Origin: Clavibacter michiganensis
Lineage (GTDB): Bacteria; Actinomycetota; Actinomycetes; Actinomycetales; Microbacteriaceae
Reading direction: 5' to 3'
NCBI RefSeq assembly: GCF_016907085.1
Contig: NZ_JAFBBJ010000001.1
Span: 2,046,001 to 2,110,000 of the forward strand
Length of the DNA stretch: 64,000 nt
A program made the position numbers and the translations under genes. How positions within the stretch are numbered: position 1 is the stretch's first letter; every line of letters begins with the position of its first letter. Shown in pieces: positions 26,806 through 35,260 of this stretch. Under the pieces are notes generated by a model that worked only from the letters and a program-made list of their open reading frames with translations, made no database searches and had not been told where the DNA came from.

Positions 26806-26855
26806 TTGACCTTATCGGGTCCCACCCGGTAGACCTCTACCTGACAACGTTGTCG
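26806..26855 (+). promoter_or_regulatory. Promoter and operator of the FrcBCA-like operon
   Basis: A -35-like TTGACC (26806-26811) is followed by TAGACC (26831-26836) as a weak -10. Just downstream is the perfect palindrome GACAACGTTGTC (26844-26855), placed where a bound LacI protein would block transcription of the binding-protein gene at 26891. Paired with the site at 26764, it could allow looping. Confidence 0.7.
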
Positions 26856-26890
26856 GGAGCGCGCTCCCACCCGAAGGACAGGATCCATCA

Positions 26891-27982
26891 ATGACGAACC
26901 GATCCCCGCGCCTCGTGCGCACCATCGCCCTCGGCTCGGCGGCCCTCATCGCCGCGGGCGGGCTCGCCGGCTGCTCCAACTCCAGCGGCGGCTCCGGATC
27001 CGGCGGATCCGGCGACGTCGGCGTCTCGCTCATCGTGAAGACGACCACCAACCCCTTCTTCGTCGCGATGGAGGACGGCGCGAAGGAGGCCGCGGCGAAG
27101 GACGGCATCGACCTCACGCTCGCCGCCGGCAAGGCGGACGGCGACGAGGACACCCAGATCCAGGCCATCGAGAACGCCATCTCGAAGGGCGACAAGGGCA
27201 TCCTCATCACGATCAACGGCCCGTCCGTCCTCGACGCGATCCAGAAGGCCCGCGACGCCGGCCTCTTCGTCATCGCGCTCGACACGGCACCCGACCCCGC
27301 CGACTCGGTCGACATCACGTTCGCCACCGACAACTTCGCCGCGGGCGAGTCCATCGGCAAGTGGGCGGCCGCGCAGCTCGGCGGCAAGAAGGCGACCATC
27401 GCCCTCCTCGACCTGTACGACGACAAGGCCATCTCGGTCGACTACAACCGCGACCAGGGCTTCCTCACCGGCATGGGCATCGACGTCGGGGACAAGGCCA
27501 AGAACGGCGACGAGGCGAAGACCGGCGACTACAGCGGCGGCGACTACGAGATCGTCGGCAACGAGGCCACGCAGGGCGCCGAGGACGGCGGCCGCACGGC
27601 GATGGAGACGCTGCTGTCGAAGGACCCCGACATCAACGTCGTCTACACGATCAACGAGCCCGCCGCGTTCGGCGCGTACCAGGCGCTCCAGGCGGCCGGC
27701 AAGGAGAAGGACGTGATCCTCGTCTCGGTCGACGGCGGCTGCGCGGGCGTCAAGAACGTGAAGGAGGGCGTCATCGGCGCCACGGCGCAGCAGTACCCGG
27801 TGAAGATGGCGCAGCTCGGCGTCGAGGCCATCGCCCAGCTCGCGAAGGACGGCACCAAGCCGGCCACGAGCGCCGGCCTCGACTTCTTCGACACCGGATC
27901 CGCGCTCGTCACCGACACGCCCGTCGACGGCCTCGACAGCATCACGGCCGACGACGCCGCGACGAAGTGCTGGGGCGAGTGA
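26891..27982 (+). CDS. frcB: Sugar ABC transporter binding lipoprotein, FrcB-like
   Basis: The 363-residue lipoprotein has a signal peptide, the lipobox GLAGC, a Gly/Ser linker and a periplasmic-binding-protein-1 fold of the ribose/fructose type. TTTNPFFVAMEDGAKEAA and IEAGxx-like GDEDTQIQAIENAIS match FrcB-type binders. The pairing with an FrcA-like ATPase and a PfkB kinase supports fructose. A GAAGGA ribosome site precedes ATG 26891. It is the first gene of a four-gene operon under the GACAACGTTGTC operator. Confidence 0.88.
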   Translation: MTNRSPRLVRTIALGSAALIAAGGLAGCSNSSGGSGSGGSGDVGVSLIVKTTTNPFFVAMEDGAKEAAAKDGIDLTLAAGKADGDEDTQIQAIENAISKGDKGILITINGPSVLDAIQKARDAGLFVIALDTAPDPADSVDITFATDNFAAGESIGKWAAAQLGGKKATIALLDLYDDKAISVDYNRDQGFLTGMGIDVGDKAKNGDEAKTGDYSGGDYEIVGNEATQGAEDGGRTAMETLLSKDPDINVVYTINEPAAFGAYQALQAAGKEKDVILVSVDGGCAGVKNVKEGVIGATAQQYPVKMAQLGVEAIAQLAKDGTKPATSAGLDFFDTGSALVTDTPVDGLDSITADDAATKCWGE

Positions 27983-29031
27983 CCGTGAGCCGGACCACCG
28001 CCGATCCGAACCCGCCCACCTCCGCGCTCGACCTCGCCAACGAGTTCCTCGACCGGCGCACGCCCCTCGACCGGATCCGCGGGGTGCTCCACCGCTACCC
28101 CGCCGTCAGCCCCGCCGTCGTGCTGGTCCTCGCGATCATCGTGTTCGGCCTGCTCAACGACCGCTTCCTCGATCCGGCCAACCTGTCGCTCGTCACGCAG
28201 CAGGTCGCCGTGGTCGGCACGCTCGCGGTGGCGCAGACGCTCATCATCCTCACCGCGGGCATCGACCTGTCGGTGGGCGCGGTCATGGTGCTCACCTCGA
28301 TGGTGATCGCGCAGACCGCCAGCCAGAACGGCCTGCCGGCGCCCGCCGCGCTGGCCGCCGGGCTCGTCGTGGGCCTCGCGGCCGGCGCGTTCAACGGCCT
28401 GCTCGTGACGCGGCTACGGCTCCCCCCGTTCATCGTCACGCTCGGGACGCTGAACATCTTCGTGGCGCTCACGCTCCTCTACTCCAACGGCGCGACCATC
28501 CGCGGCGTGGACATGCCCGCCGCCCTCTCGTGGACGGGGCGCACGTTCGACCTCGCGGGAGTGAAGATCAGCTTCGGCGTGGTCCTCATGCTGGTGCTGT
28601 ACGTCGTGGTCGCCTTCATCCTCGGCAAGACGGCCTGGGGCCGGCACGTGTACGCGGTCGGCGACGACAAGGAGGCGGCTCGTCTCGCGGGCATCAGCGT
28701 CAACCGCGTGCTCATGAGCGTGTACCTCGCGGCGGGGGCGATCCTCGCGGTCGGGGCGTGGATCGCGATCGGCCGCAGCAACGCCGCCAGCCCGAACGCG
28801 GGCGCCGACCTCAACCTCGACTCGATCACCGCGGTCGTCATCGGCGGCACGAGCCTGTTCGGCGGGCGCGGCACCGTGTGGGGCACCCTCCTCGGCGCGC
28901 TCATCGTCGGCGTCTTCCGCAACGGGCTCTCGCTCGCCGGGCTGGACGTGCTCTACCAGACCCTCGCCGTGGGCGTCCTCATCATCGTGGCGGTCTCCGT
29001 CGACCAGTGGATCCGAAAGGTGCGCAAGTGA
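27979..29031 (+). CDS. frcC: Sugar ABC transporter permease, FrcC-like
   Basis: The 350-residue RbsC-type permease has about ten helices, the ILTAGIDLSVGAVM motif and a GRHVYAVGDDKEAARLAGI loop followed by GGTSLFGGRGTVWGT near the end, both hallmarks of this family. The GTG start at 27979 overlaps the frcB stop (GTGA); a second in-frame GTG at 27985 is also possible. The cytosolic N-terminal tail of about 35 residues is longer than in RbsC. Confidence 0.9.
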   Translation: MTVSRTTADPNPPTSALDLANEFLDRRTPLDRIRGVLHRYPAVSPAVVLVLAIIVFGLLNDRFLDPANLSLVTQQVAVVGTLAVAQTLIILTAGIDLSVGAVMVLTSMVIAQTASQNGLPAPAALAAGLVVGLAAGAFNGLLVTRLRLPPFIVTLGTLNIFVALTLLYSNGATIRGVDMPAALSWTGRTFDLAGVKISFGVVLMLVLYVVVAFILGKTAWGRHVYAVGDDKEAARLAGISVNRVLMSVYLAAGAILAVGAWIAIGRSNAASPNAGADLNLDSITAVVIGGTSLFGGRGTVWGTLLGALIVGVFRNGLSLAGLDVLYQTLAVGVLIIVAVSVDQWIRKVRK

Positions 29032-29825
29032 CCCTCACCGACCCGGCGGGGAGCGCCCCCGCCCCGACCCGCACGCCCGTGCTCGAGGCGAAGCGGCTCG
29101 TGAAGACCTTCGGCCGCGTGGTCGGCCTCGACGGGGTCAGCCTCGAGCTGTTCCCGGGCGAGGTGCTCGCGATCATCGGCGACAACGGCGCCGGCAAGTC
29201 GACGCTCATCAAGTGCCTCACGGGGGCGGAGACGCCCGACGAGGGCGAGCTGTTCCTCGACGGCAAGCCGGTGTCGTTCAAGCGGCCGCAGGACGCCCGG
29301 GCCGCCGGCATCGAGACGGTGTACCAGAACCTCGCCGTCTCGCCCGCGCTCGACGTGGCGTCGAACCTCTACCTCGGGCGGGAGAAGCGGAAGAAGGGGA
29401 TCCTCGGCTCGGTCTTCCGCATGCTCGACACGGCCGGCATGCGCCGCGAGGCCAAGGCGGAGCTGACCGAGCTCGGCATCTCGACGCTGCAGGACGTGAC
29501 CGTGCCGGTCGAGAACCTGTCCGGCGGGCAGCGGCAGGCGGTCGCGGTGGCGCGCGCCGCGGCGTTCGGGTCGAAGGTCGTGGTGCTCGACGAGCCCACC
29601 GCGGCGCTCGGCGTGCGCGAGTCGAACCAGGTTCTGGAGCTGGTGCGGAACCTGCGCGACCGCGGCATCCCGGTGATCCTCATCAGCCACAACATGCCGC
29701 AGGTGTTCGAGGTGGCCGACCGGATCCACATCCAGCGGCTCGGCAAGAAGGCCGCGACGATCACGCCGCAGTCGCACTCGATGACCGATGCGGTCGCGAT
29801 CATGACGGGCGCGGCGACCGCATGA
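29028..29825 (+). CDS. frcA: Sugar ABC transporter ATPase, FrcA-like
   Basis: The 265-residue single ABC domain has Walker A GDNGAGKST, a Q-loop YQNLAVSPAL, signature LSGGQ, Walker B VVVLDEP and switch histidine in ISHNMP. RbsA-type ATPases are usually double; FrcA is single, as here. GIETVYQNLA, VARAAAFGSKVV and ISHNMPQVFEVADRIHIQRLG closely follow FrcA of rhizobia as I recall it. It overlaps frcC by 4 bases (GTGA). Confidence 0.92.
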   Translation: MTLTDPAGSAPAPTRTPVLEAKRLVKTFGRVVGLDGVSLELFPGEVLAIIGDNGAGKSTLIKCLTGAETPDEGELFLDGKPVSFKRPQDARAAGIETVYQNLAVSPALDVASNLYLGREKRKKGILGSVFRMLDTAGMRREAKAELTELGISTLQDVTVPVENLSGGQRQAVAVARAAAFGSKVVVLDEPTAALGVRESNQVLELVRNLRDRGIPVILISHNMPQVFEVADRIHIQRLGKKAATITPQSHSMTDAVAIMTGAATA

Positions 29826-30115
29826 CGGCGACGGTGCTGTACGCGGAGTTCACGGCACTGCCCGGGAACGAGGAGCGGGTGGCGCGCATGATCGCCGAGC
29901 TCGCCGAGCTCGTGCGCGCCGAGCCGGGCAACGTCGTGTTCGAGCCGTACCGGCGGGTGGAGGATCCAGCGCGCTTCGTCGTCCACGAGGTCTACCGCGA
30001 CGAGGCCGCGTTCCAGGCGCACATCGGGGCGTCGTACGGCGCCGAGTTCAACGCGGCGCTCGGGCCGCTGATCGTGGAGGACGGGTCGCAGCTCACGTTC
30101 CTCGCGCCCGTCTGA
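29822..30115 (+). CDS. ABM-domain protein (putative quinol monooxygenase)
   Basis: The 97-residue protein consists of one antibiotic-biosynthesis-monooxygenase (ABM) domain of the YgiN type: YAEFTALPGNEERVARMIAEL, then GNVVFEPYRRVEDPARFVVHEVYRDEAAFQAH. Its start overlaps frcA (ATGA), so it is the last gene of the sugar operon. A monooxygenase has no obvious role in fructose uptake; a sugar-related isomerase activity of this dimeric ferredoxin-like fold is possible but unproven. Confidence 0.82.
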   Translation: MTATVLYAEFTALPGNEERVARMIAELAELVRAEPGNVVFEPYRRVEDPARFVVHEVYRDEAAFQAHIGASYGAEFNAALGPLIVEDGSQLTFLAPV

Positions 30116-30133
30116 GCCGCGCATCCTGCGCGC

Positions 30134-30175
30134 ACCGCGGCCGCCCGGCGTCTCGACGCGCCGGGCGGCCGCGGT
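30134..30175. terminator. Perfect 17-bp hairpin between convergent operons
   Basis: The left arm at 30134-30150 and right arm at 30159-30175 are perfectly complementary over 17 bases with an 8-base loop. It sits between the end of the FrcBCA operon and the end of the SDR gene and can serve both directions. No U-run follows. Confidence 0.8.
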
Positions 30176-30222
30176 CGTGCGCCGCGCGTACGGCCGCGGG
30201 TGCGCGCGCGGCCGGGCGCGGG

Positions 30223-30975
30223 TCAGCGCGCCGTGTACCCGCCGTCCACCAGGTGGTAGCTGCCGGAGATGAAGGACGCGTCGTCGCTGAGGAGGAACAG
30301 CACGAGGGCCGCGACCTCCTTGTCGGTGCCGAGGCGGCCGGTCGCGTGCTGGCCCTCGAGGTACGTCAGCGCATCCGCCGAGAGGGACGAGCGCACGAGC
30401 GGGGTGTCGATGAAGCCGGGGCCGACCGCGTTGGTGCGCACGCCGCGTGCCGTGTACTCGAGCGCCGCGACCTTGGTGAGGCCGACGAGGGCGTGCTTGC
30501 TCGCGACGTAGGCCGCGTTCTGGGCCAGCCCCACGGATCCGAGCACCGAGCTCATGTTGACGACCGCACCGCCGCCCGCCGCCACCATCGCGGGCAGCTG
30601 GTAGCGGAGGCCGTAGAAGACGCCGTCGAGGTCGATGGCGCGCGTGCGGTCCCACGCGGAGATCTCGTAGTCGCCGATGTCGGCCGGCGGCGCGCTGACG
30701 CCGGCGTTGTTCACGGCGAGGTGGAGCGCGCCGTACGTGGCGACGGCGTGCGCGACCGCGGCCTCGGAGTCCGCCGCCTTCGCGGTGTCCTGGCGGAACG
30801 CGGTCGCGGTGCCGCCCGCGGCCTCGATCTCGGCGACGACGCGCTCGGCCGCCTCCAGCTGGATGTCGGTGACGACGACCGACGCGCCCTCCGCGGCGAG
30901 CGCGCGGGAGATCGCGGCGCCGATGCCGCTGCCTCCGCCTGTCACGAGAGCGGTCTTCGTGTCGAACCTGGCCAT
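30223..30975 (-). CDS. Short-chain dehydrogenase/reductase
   Basis: The 250-residue classical SDR has the cofactor motif TGGGSGIG, NNAG, the catalytic Ser in NMSSVLGS and the YxxxK pair in YVASK. DIQ at the end of strand 2 suggests NAD(H) preference. It resembles glucose 1-dehydrogenase and 3-oxoacyl reductase-like enzymes; the substrate is unknown. A GAGGAGG ribosome site precedes ATG 30975. It is divergent from phoX. Confidence 0.88.
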   Translation of the reverse strand: MARFDTKTALVTGGGSGIGAAISRALAAEGASVVVTDIQLEAAERVVAEIEAAGGTATAFRQDTAKAADSEAAVAHAVATYGALHLAVNNAGVSAPPADIGDYEISAWDRTRAIDLDGVFYGLRYQLPAMVAAGGGAVVNMSSVLGSVGLAQNAAYVASKHALVGLTKVAALEYTARGVRTNAVGPGFIDTPLVRSSLSADALTYLEGQHATGRLGTDKEVAALVLFLLSDDASFISGSYHLVDGGYTAR

Positions 30976-31042
30976 GGGGGTCCTCCTCGGGTCGAGGCGG
31001 CGCCGGGCCGCGCCGCCCCTCGACGGTACGCCCGCGTGATCC

Positions 31043-31075
31043 GTCCATCCGGGGTTCACCCGGCGTCCACCCCGG
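31043..31075 (+). promoter_or_regulatory. PHO-box-like direct repeats upstream of phoX
   Basis: Three adjacent 11-base units, GTCCATCCGGG, GTTCACCCGGC and GTCCACCCCGG, lie head to tail 93 bases before the phoX start. The 11-base period and the GTTCACC core match the PhoP direct-repeat units described in Streptomyces. This predicts induction by phosphate starvation. Confidence 0.7.
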
Positions 31076-31167
31076 CGTCGGGGGCGTGCCCGGGGGCGCC
31101 AATACCTTTCGAGCGTGATGCGTCCGCCGTGCCCGGAGCAGACGCCCGAGATCGATGGAGACCCCAC

Positions 31168-33243
31168 ATGACCCTCACCCGTGAGACCCACCACCGGCTG
31201 CTGCCGATCCTGTCCCGGGATCCCCACGCCCGCGGCAAGCGCAGCACCGTCACCTGCCACCTCAAGTGCGACGACGCGTGCACGAAGCCCGTCCCCAACG
31301 TCACCGACAACTCCTACTTCCGCGACATCGCCGGCCGCGCCCTCTCGCGCCGCACGCTGCTCGGCGGCGCGGGCGCCGGTGCCCTCGCGATCCTCGTGGC
31401 GCAGAACGCCGCGGCCCCCGGCGCCGAGGCCGCCGCCGCGCAGGCCGCGTCGACGCTCCCCTTCACGGCGATCACGCCCGTCGACGCGTCCGTCGACCAG
31501 TTCACCGTGCCGACCGGGTACCGCTGGCAGCCGATCATCCGCTGGGGCGACCCGCTCTTCAGCTACGCCGACGACTTCGACGCCGACAACCAGACGGCCA
31601 AGCTCGCGTCGCGCCAGTTCGGCTACAACAACGACTACCTCGACATCATCCCGATCAACTCGCGGAACAAGGAGGCGCTCCTCGTCGCCAACCACGAGTA
31701 CACGAACGAGAACATCATGTTCCCGCCCGCCGCGGACGACGCCGAGCTCGCCGAGCAGCGCCGCATCGGCAAGGCCTCGCACGGCATGTCCGTCGTCGCG
31801 CTCCGCCGCAAGACGGTCGGCCAGCCGTGGACGTACACGATCGGCCACCACCGCAACCGCCGCATCACCGCGGACACCCCGTTCACCGTGAGCGGCCCGG
31901 CCGCCGGATCCGCGTCGCTGCGCACCAAGGACGACCCGAAGGGCACGCGCATCCTCGGCACGCTCGGCAACTGCGCCGGCGGCACCACCCCGTGGGGCAC
32001 CGTGCTCTCCGGCGAGGAGAACTTCAACGGCTACTTCCGCACCGCGGGCACCTCCGCGGCCGACAAGCGCTACGGCCTCGCCGACAAGGCGACGACCCGC
32101 GGCTGGGAGGCCATCGACCCGCGCTTCGACGCCCGCACCGCCGGCTACGAGAACGAGCCGAACCGCTTCGGCTGGATCGTCGAGGTCGACCCGTTCGAGC
32201 CCGGCGAGGCGCCCGTGAAGCACACCGCGCTCGGCCGCTTCAAGCACGAGGGCGCGAACGTCATCCTCGGGAAGAGCGGCCACGTCGCCGCCTACATGGG
32301 CGACGACGAGCGCTTCGACTACCTCTACAAGTTCGTCTCGCACGACACGATGGTCGTGGGCACCTCGCGCCAGGACCGCCGCAAGAACAAGCAGCTCCTC
32401 ACGCGCGGCGCGCTCTACGTGGCGCGCTTCACGGGCGACTCGCCCGTCGCGGAGATCACCGGCACCGGCCAGCTCCCCTCCGACGGGCAGTTCGACGGCA
32501 TCGGCGAGTGGATCCCGCTGGTGGTCGACGGCGTCTGCCAGGTCCCCGGCTTCTCGACCGAGGAGGCGCTCGTGCACACGCGCCTCGTCGCCGACGCGGC
32601 CGGCGCCACGAAGATGGACCGCTGCGAGGACGTCCAGCCCAGCCCCGTCACCGGCAAGATCTACGTCGCCTGCACCAACAACACCGACCGCGGCAAGGCC
32701 GGCAAGGAGGGCGCCACGGAGATGAACCCGCGGACCACCAACCGCGACGGCCACATCGTGGAGATCACCGAGGACGGCGGCGACGCCCGATCCACCACCT
32801 TCACGTGGAACCTGCTGCTCGTCGCGGGCGACCCGGCGAAGAACGAGTCGACCTACTTCGCGGGCTTCCCGAAGGACAAGGTCTCGCCCATCAGCTGCCC
32901 GGACAACGTCGCGTTCGACTCCGAGGGCAACCTCTGGATCTCCACCGACGGCGCCCCGAGCACCATCGGCCTCAACGACGGCCTGTTCAAGGTCCCCGTC
33001 GAGGGCGCCGAGCGCGGGCACGTGCAGCAGTTCCTCTCCGTGCCCACCGAGGCGGAGACCTGCGGGCCGGTCGTGCACGACACCGAGGGCATGGTGTTCG
33101 TCGCGGTGCAGCACCCGGGCGAGGACGGCTCGTTCGCCGAGCAGCACTCGTTCTTCCCCGACTACGTGCCCGCCGGCGCCACCCCGCCGAAGGGCGCTTG
33201 GCGCGGACCGCGTCCGTCGGTGATCCAGGTGTGGCGGGGCTGA
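31168..33243 (+). CDS. phoX: PhoX-type alkaline phosphatase (DUF839), Tat-exported
   Basis: The 691-residue protein belongs to the calcium/iron-dependent PhoX phosphatases, which release phosphate from organic esters outside the cell. The Tat motif SRRTLLGG is at residues 60-66, after a long n-region with CHLKCDDAC, as in actinobacterial PhoX. Typical motifs follow: VANHEYTNE, CAGGTTPWGTVLSGEENF, RFKHEGANV and PDNVAFDSEGNLWISTDG. A GGAG site lies before ATG 31168. The upstream PHO-box-like repeats support control by PhoP. Confidence 0.9.
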   Translation: MTLTRETHHRLLPILSRDPHARGKRSTVTCHLKCDDACTKPVPNVTDNSYFRDIAGRALSRRTLLGGAGAGALAILVAQNAAAPGAEAAAAQAASTLPFTAITPVDASVDQFTVPTGYRWQPIIRWGDPLFSYADDFDADNQTAKLASRQFGYNNDYLDIIPINSRNKEALLVANHEYTNENIMFPPAADDAELAEQRRIGKASHGMSVVALRRKTVGQPWTYTIGHHRNRRITADTPFTVSGPAAGSASLRTKDDPKGTRILGTLGNCAGGTTPWGTVLSGEENFNGYFRTAGTSAADKRYGLADKATTRGWEAIDPRFDARTAGYENEPNRFGWIVEVDPFEPGEAPVKHTALGRFKHEGANVILGKSGHVAAYMGDDERFDYLYKFVSHDTMVVGTSRQDRRKNKQLLTRGALYVARFTGDSPVAEITGTGQLPSDGQFDGIGEWIPLVVDGVCQVPGFSTEEALVHTRLVADAAGATKMDRCEDVQPSPVTGKIYVACTNNTDRGKAGKEGATEMNPRTTNRDGHIVEITEDGGDARSTTFTWNLLLVAGDPAKNESTYFAGFPKDKVSPISCPDNVAFDSEGNLWISTDGAPSTIGLNDGLFKVPVEGAERGHVQQFLSVPTEAETCGPVVHDTEGMVFVAVQHPGEDGSFAEQHSFFPDYVPAGATPPKGAWRGPRPSVIQVWRG

Positions 33244-33299
33244 CCCGCGGAGAGCTGCTCGCGGGGTGACCCGCTGAGCTGATCGGGGGGCCGATCCTG

Positions 33300-33327
33300 G
33301 GGCCGGGGCGTGCGTGCGTCCCGGCCC
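33300..33327 (+). terminator. Hairpin after phoX
   Basis: GGGCCGGG (33300-33307) pairs with CCCGGCCC (33320-33327) around a 12-base loop, 57 bases after the phoX stop. The rest of the 162-base gap to the next gene shows only the -10-like hexamer at 33394. Confidence 0.55.
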
Positions 33328-33393
33328 TCGTGCGTGCCGGCCCCGTGCCTAGCCGGTGGCCGTGCGCGACCGTCCGTCCGGGGCGGCCCGGGC

Positions 33394-33399
33394 TAGCGT
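33394..33399 (+). promoter_or_regulatory. -10 hexamer of the gene at 33406
   Basis: TAGCGT ends 6 bases before ATG 33406; no ribosome site is visible, in keeping with a leaderless mRNA. Confidence 0.45.
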
Positions 33400-33405
33400 C
33401 GGACC

Positions 33406-33771
33406 ATGACCGAGCGGCCCCCGGATCCCGCCGCCGCCGCCGACGCCGACGCGGCAGCCGAGGCCGCGATCGAGGCGGAGCGCTGGCTGGTGGTGAACGG
33501 GCGGCGCTGGCCGCGCACGGATCCGTCGCTGCCGGCCGACCTGGTCGACGCGTTGACGTCGCACCTCGGCCGCGGACGCTCGGGGGTCCGCACCGCGAAG
33601 CGCGCGGGCGACGACGCCGCGATCGCCACGGCCCGGGAGCGGGTGAGCCTCGCGAAGCACGGCCTCGGCGAGCGCGGCCCGCGCTGGTGGGACGAGCCGG
33701 AGGACGCGCGCCTCGAGCGGGCGCGGGAGGCGCTGCGGGCGCTGGACGCGCTCGACGACCCCGCGACCTGA
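33406..33771 (+). CDS. Conserved hypothetical protein, soluble, 121 residues
   Basis: I do not recognise a functional family. The protein starts with a Pro/Ala/Asp-rich stretch, then a compact conserved-looking region (RWLVVNGRRWPRTDPSLP, HLGRGRSGVRTAKR, RWWDEPEDARLERAREALR) that is probably all helical. It has no signal peptide or membrane segment. Tryptophan-rich basic patches could contact nucleic acid, but this is a guess. It has its own -10-like box and no evident operon partner. Confidence 0.65.
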   Translation: MTERPPDPAAAADADAAAEAAIEAERWLVVNGRRWPRTDPSLPADLVDALTSHLGRGRSGVRTAKRAGDDAAIATARERVSLAKHGLGERGPRWWDEPEDARLERAREALRALDALDDPAT

Positions 33772-33808
33772 TCCGCGCGTCGCCCCACCCGCGGGCCAGG
33801 CTGGACGC

Positions 33809-34414
33809 ATGCAGCTCTACTCCGCGCTCCCCCTCGTCCGCGCCCGGCAGATCGCGGCCGACACCGCGGCGCTCGCGGGCATCGTCGTCTCGGTGCTGGT
33901 GGGGATCGCGATGGCCGCGCTCATCCGTCCGCTCGGCGACCTCGGGCGGAGCATGGAGCGGTCGGGGACGCAGCTGAGCGGATCCATGACCGACGCCGCC
34001 GACGCCCTCGGCCGCCTGCCGCTGGTGGGCGACGCCGCCCGCGGTCCGTTCGAGGATGCCAGCGGCATCGGATCCGGCCTCGTGCAGGCGGGGCGCGACC
34101 AGCAGTCGCTCGTCGGCACCATCGCGCTCGTGCTCGGGCTCCTCGTGGCTCTCGTGCCGATCGCGTTCATCGTGCGGCACTGGCTGCTGCGGCGCGTGTC
34201 CTTCGTGCGCCGTGCGGCCGCCGCCCGATCGCTCTCCGCGACGCCCGGCGGCACCGAGCTGCTCGCGCTGCGGGCCCTCTCGACGCGGAAGCCGACGGCG
34301 CTCCTCAAGGCGCACCCGGATCCGGTCGCCGCCTGGCGCGCGGGCGACCCGCGCGTGGTGCGGCAGCTCGCCGACCTGGCGCTCCGCGACGCGGGGGTGT
34401 CGGCGGGGCGGTGA
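33809..34414 (+). CDS. Two-helix membrane protein of unknown function
   Basis: The 201-residue protein has one hydrophobic helix at about residues 18-42 and a second at about 100-122, separated by an extracellular loop with a Gly/Ser-rich linker. A basic cytosolic C-terminus of about 75 residues follows (RHWLLRRVSFVRRAAAARSL). CAGGCT lies 6 bases before ATG 33809. The family is seen in related actinobacteria to my knowledge but has no assigned role. Confidence 0.68.
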   Translation: MQLYSALPLVRARQIAADTAALAGIVVSVLVGIAMAALIRPLGDLGRSMERSGTQLSGSMTDAADALGRLPLVGDAARGPFEDASGIGSGLVQAGRDQQSLVGTIALVLGLLVALVPIAFIVRHWLLRRVSFVRRAAAARSLSATPGGTELLALRALSTRKPTALLKAHPDPVAAWRAGDPRVVRQLADLALRDAGVSAGR

Positions 34415-34469
34415 CGCGGCACCGCAGGACGATGTGACGGACGACGCCGGAGAGAGCATCCTCGGAGGC

Positions 34470-35207
34470 ATGTCGCCTCTCCTCCTGGCCGGTCTCGCCG
34501 GCCTGCTCTCCGGGCTGTCGCTCGTCGTCGGATCCCTCGTCGCGTGGTTCGTGAAGGTGCCGCGCGAGGTCGTCGCGCTCGTGATGGCGTTCGGCGCCGG
34601 CGTGCTGATCTCGGCGCTGTCGTTCGACCTGGTCGACGAGGCGGCGGCCAGCGGCGGCGTGATCCCCACGCTCGGCGGCTTCGTCGCGGGCGCGGTGGTC
34701 TACGTGGTGCTCGACCAGATCCTCGAGCACGGCGGGTTCCGGCGGAAGCACCACGGGAAGTCGGGCGGCGGAGGCGGCACCGGAGTGGGGATCGCGCTCG
34801 GCGCCCTCCTCGACGGCGTGCCCGAGACGGCCGTGCAGGGCCTCAGCCTCACGGGCGGCGGGGCGCTGAGCATCGGCGTGCTCGTCGCGGTCGTCATCTC
34901 GAACTTCCCCGAGGGCATGTCGAGCACGGCCGACCTGAAGCAGTCGGGCCGGAGCGCGCGCTACGTGTTCGGGCTCTGGACCACCATCGCCGTCGTCTGC
35001 GCGCTCTCGTCGCTGGGCGGGTACGCGCTGCTCGGCGGCCTGCCGGAGAGCGGGCAGTCGGTCGTGATGGCGTTCGCGGCCGGGGCGATCCTCGCGATGA
35101 TCTGCGACACGATGATCCCCGAGGCGTTCCGCAAGGCGCAGGCACTCACCGGGCTCGTGACGGTGCTCGGCTTCGTGGCGAGCTACGCAGTGCACCAGGC
35201 CGGCTGA
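34470..35207 (+). CDS. ZIP-family divalent metal transporter
   Basis: The 245-residue protein has eight predicted helices and a ZIP fold: FGAGVLISALSFDLVDEA, then a His-rich cytosolic loop (RRKHHGKSGGGGG) after helix 3, and the binuclear metal-site helices LDGVPETAVQGLSL and SNFPEGMSS. ZIP proteins bring zinc, iron or other divalent metals into the cytosol. The canonical HxxxPE motifs are changed to DGVPE and NFPEG, as in the actinobacterial branch. Specificity is unknown. Confidence 0.83.
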   Translation: MSPLLLAGLAGLLSGLSLVVGSLVAWFVKVPREVVALVMAFGAGVLISALSFDLVDEAAASGGVIPTLGGFVAGAVVYVVLDQILEHGGFRRKHHGKSGGGGGTGVGIALGALLDGVPETAVQGLSLTGGGALSIGVLVAVVISNFPEGMSSTADLKQSGRSARYVFGLWTTIAVVCALSSLGGYALLGGLPESGQSVVMAFAAGAILAMICDTMIPEAFRKAQALTGLVTVLGFVASYAVHQAG

Positions 35208-35260
35208 GGCGGCCGGGCGGCGGACCCGCGGCGGCGGCCGGACGGCCGGGCGGCACGGCG

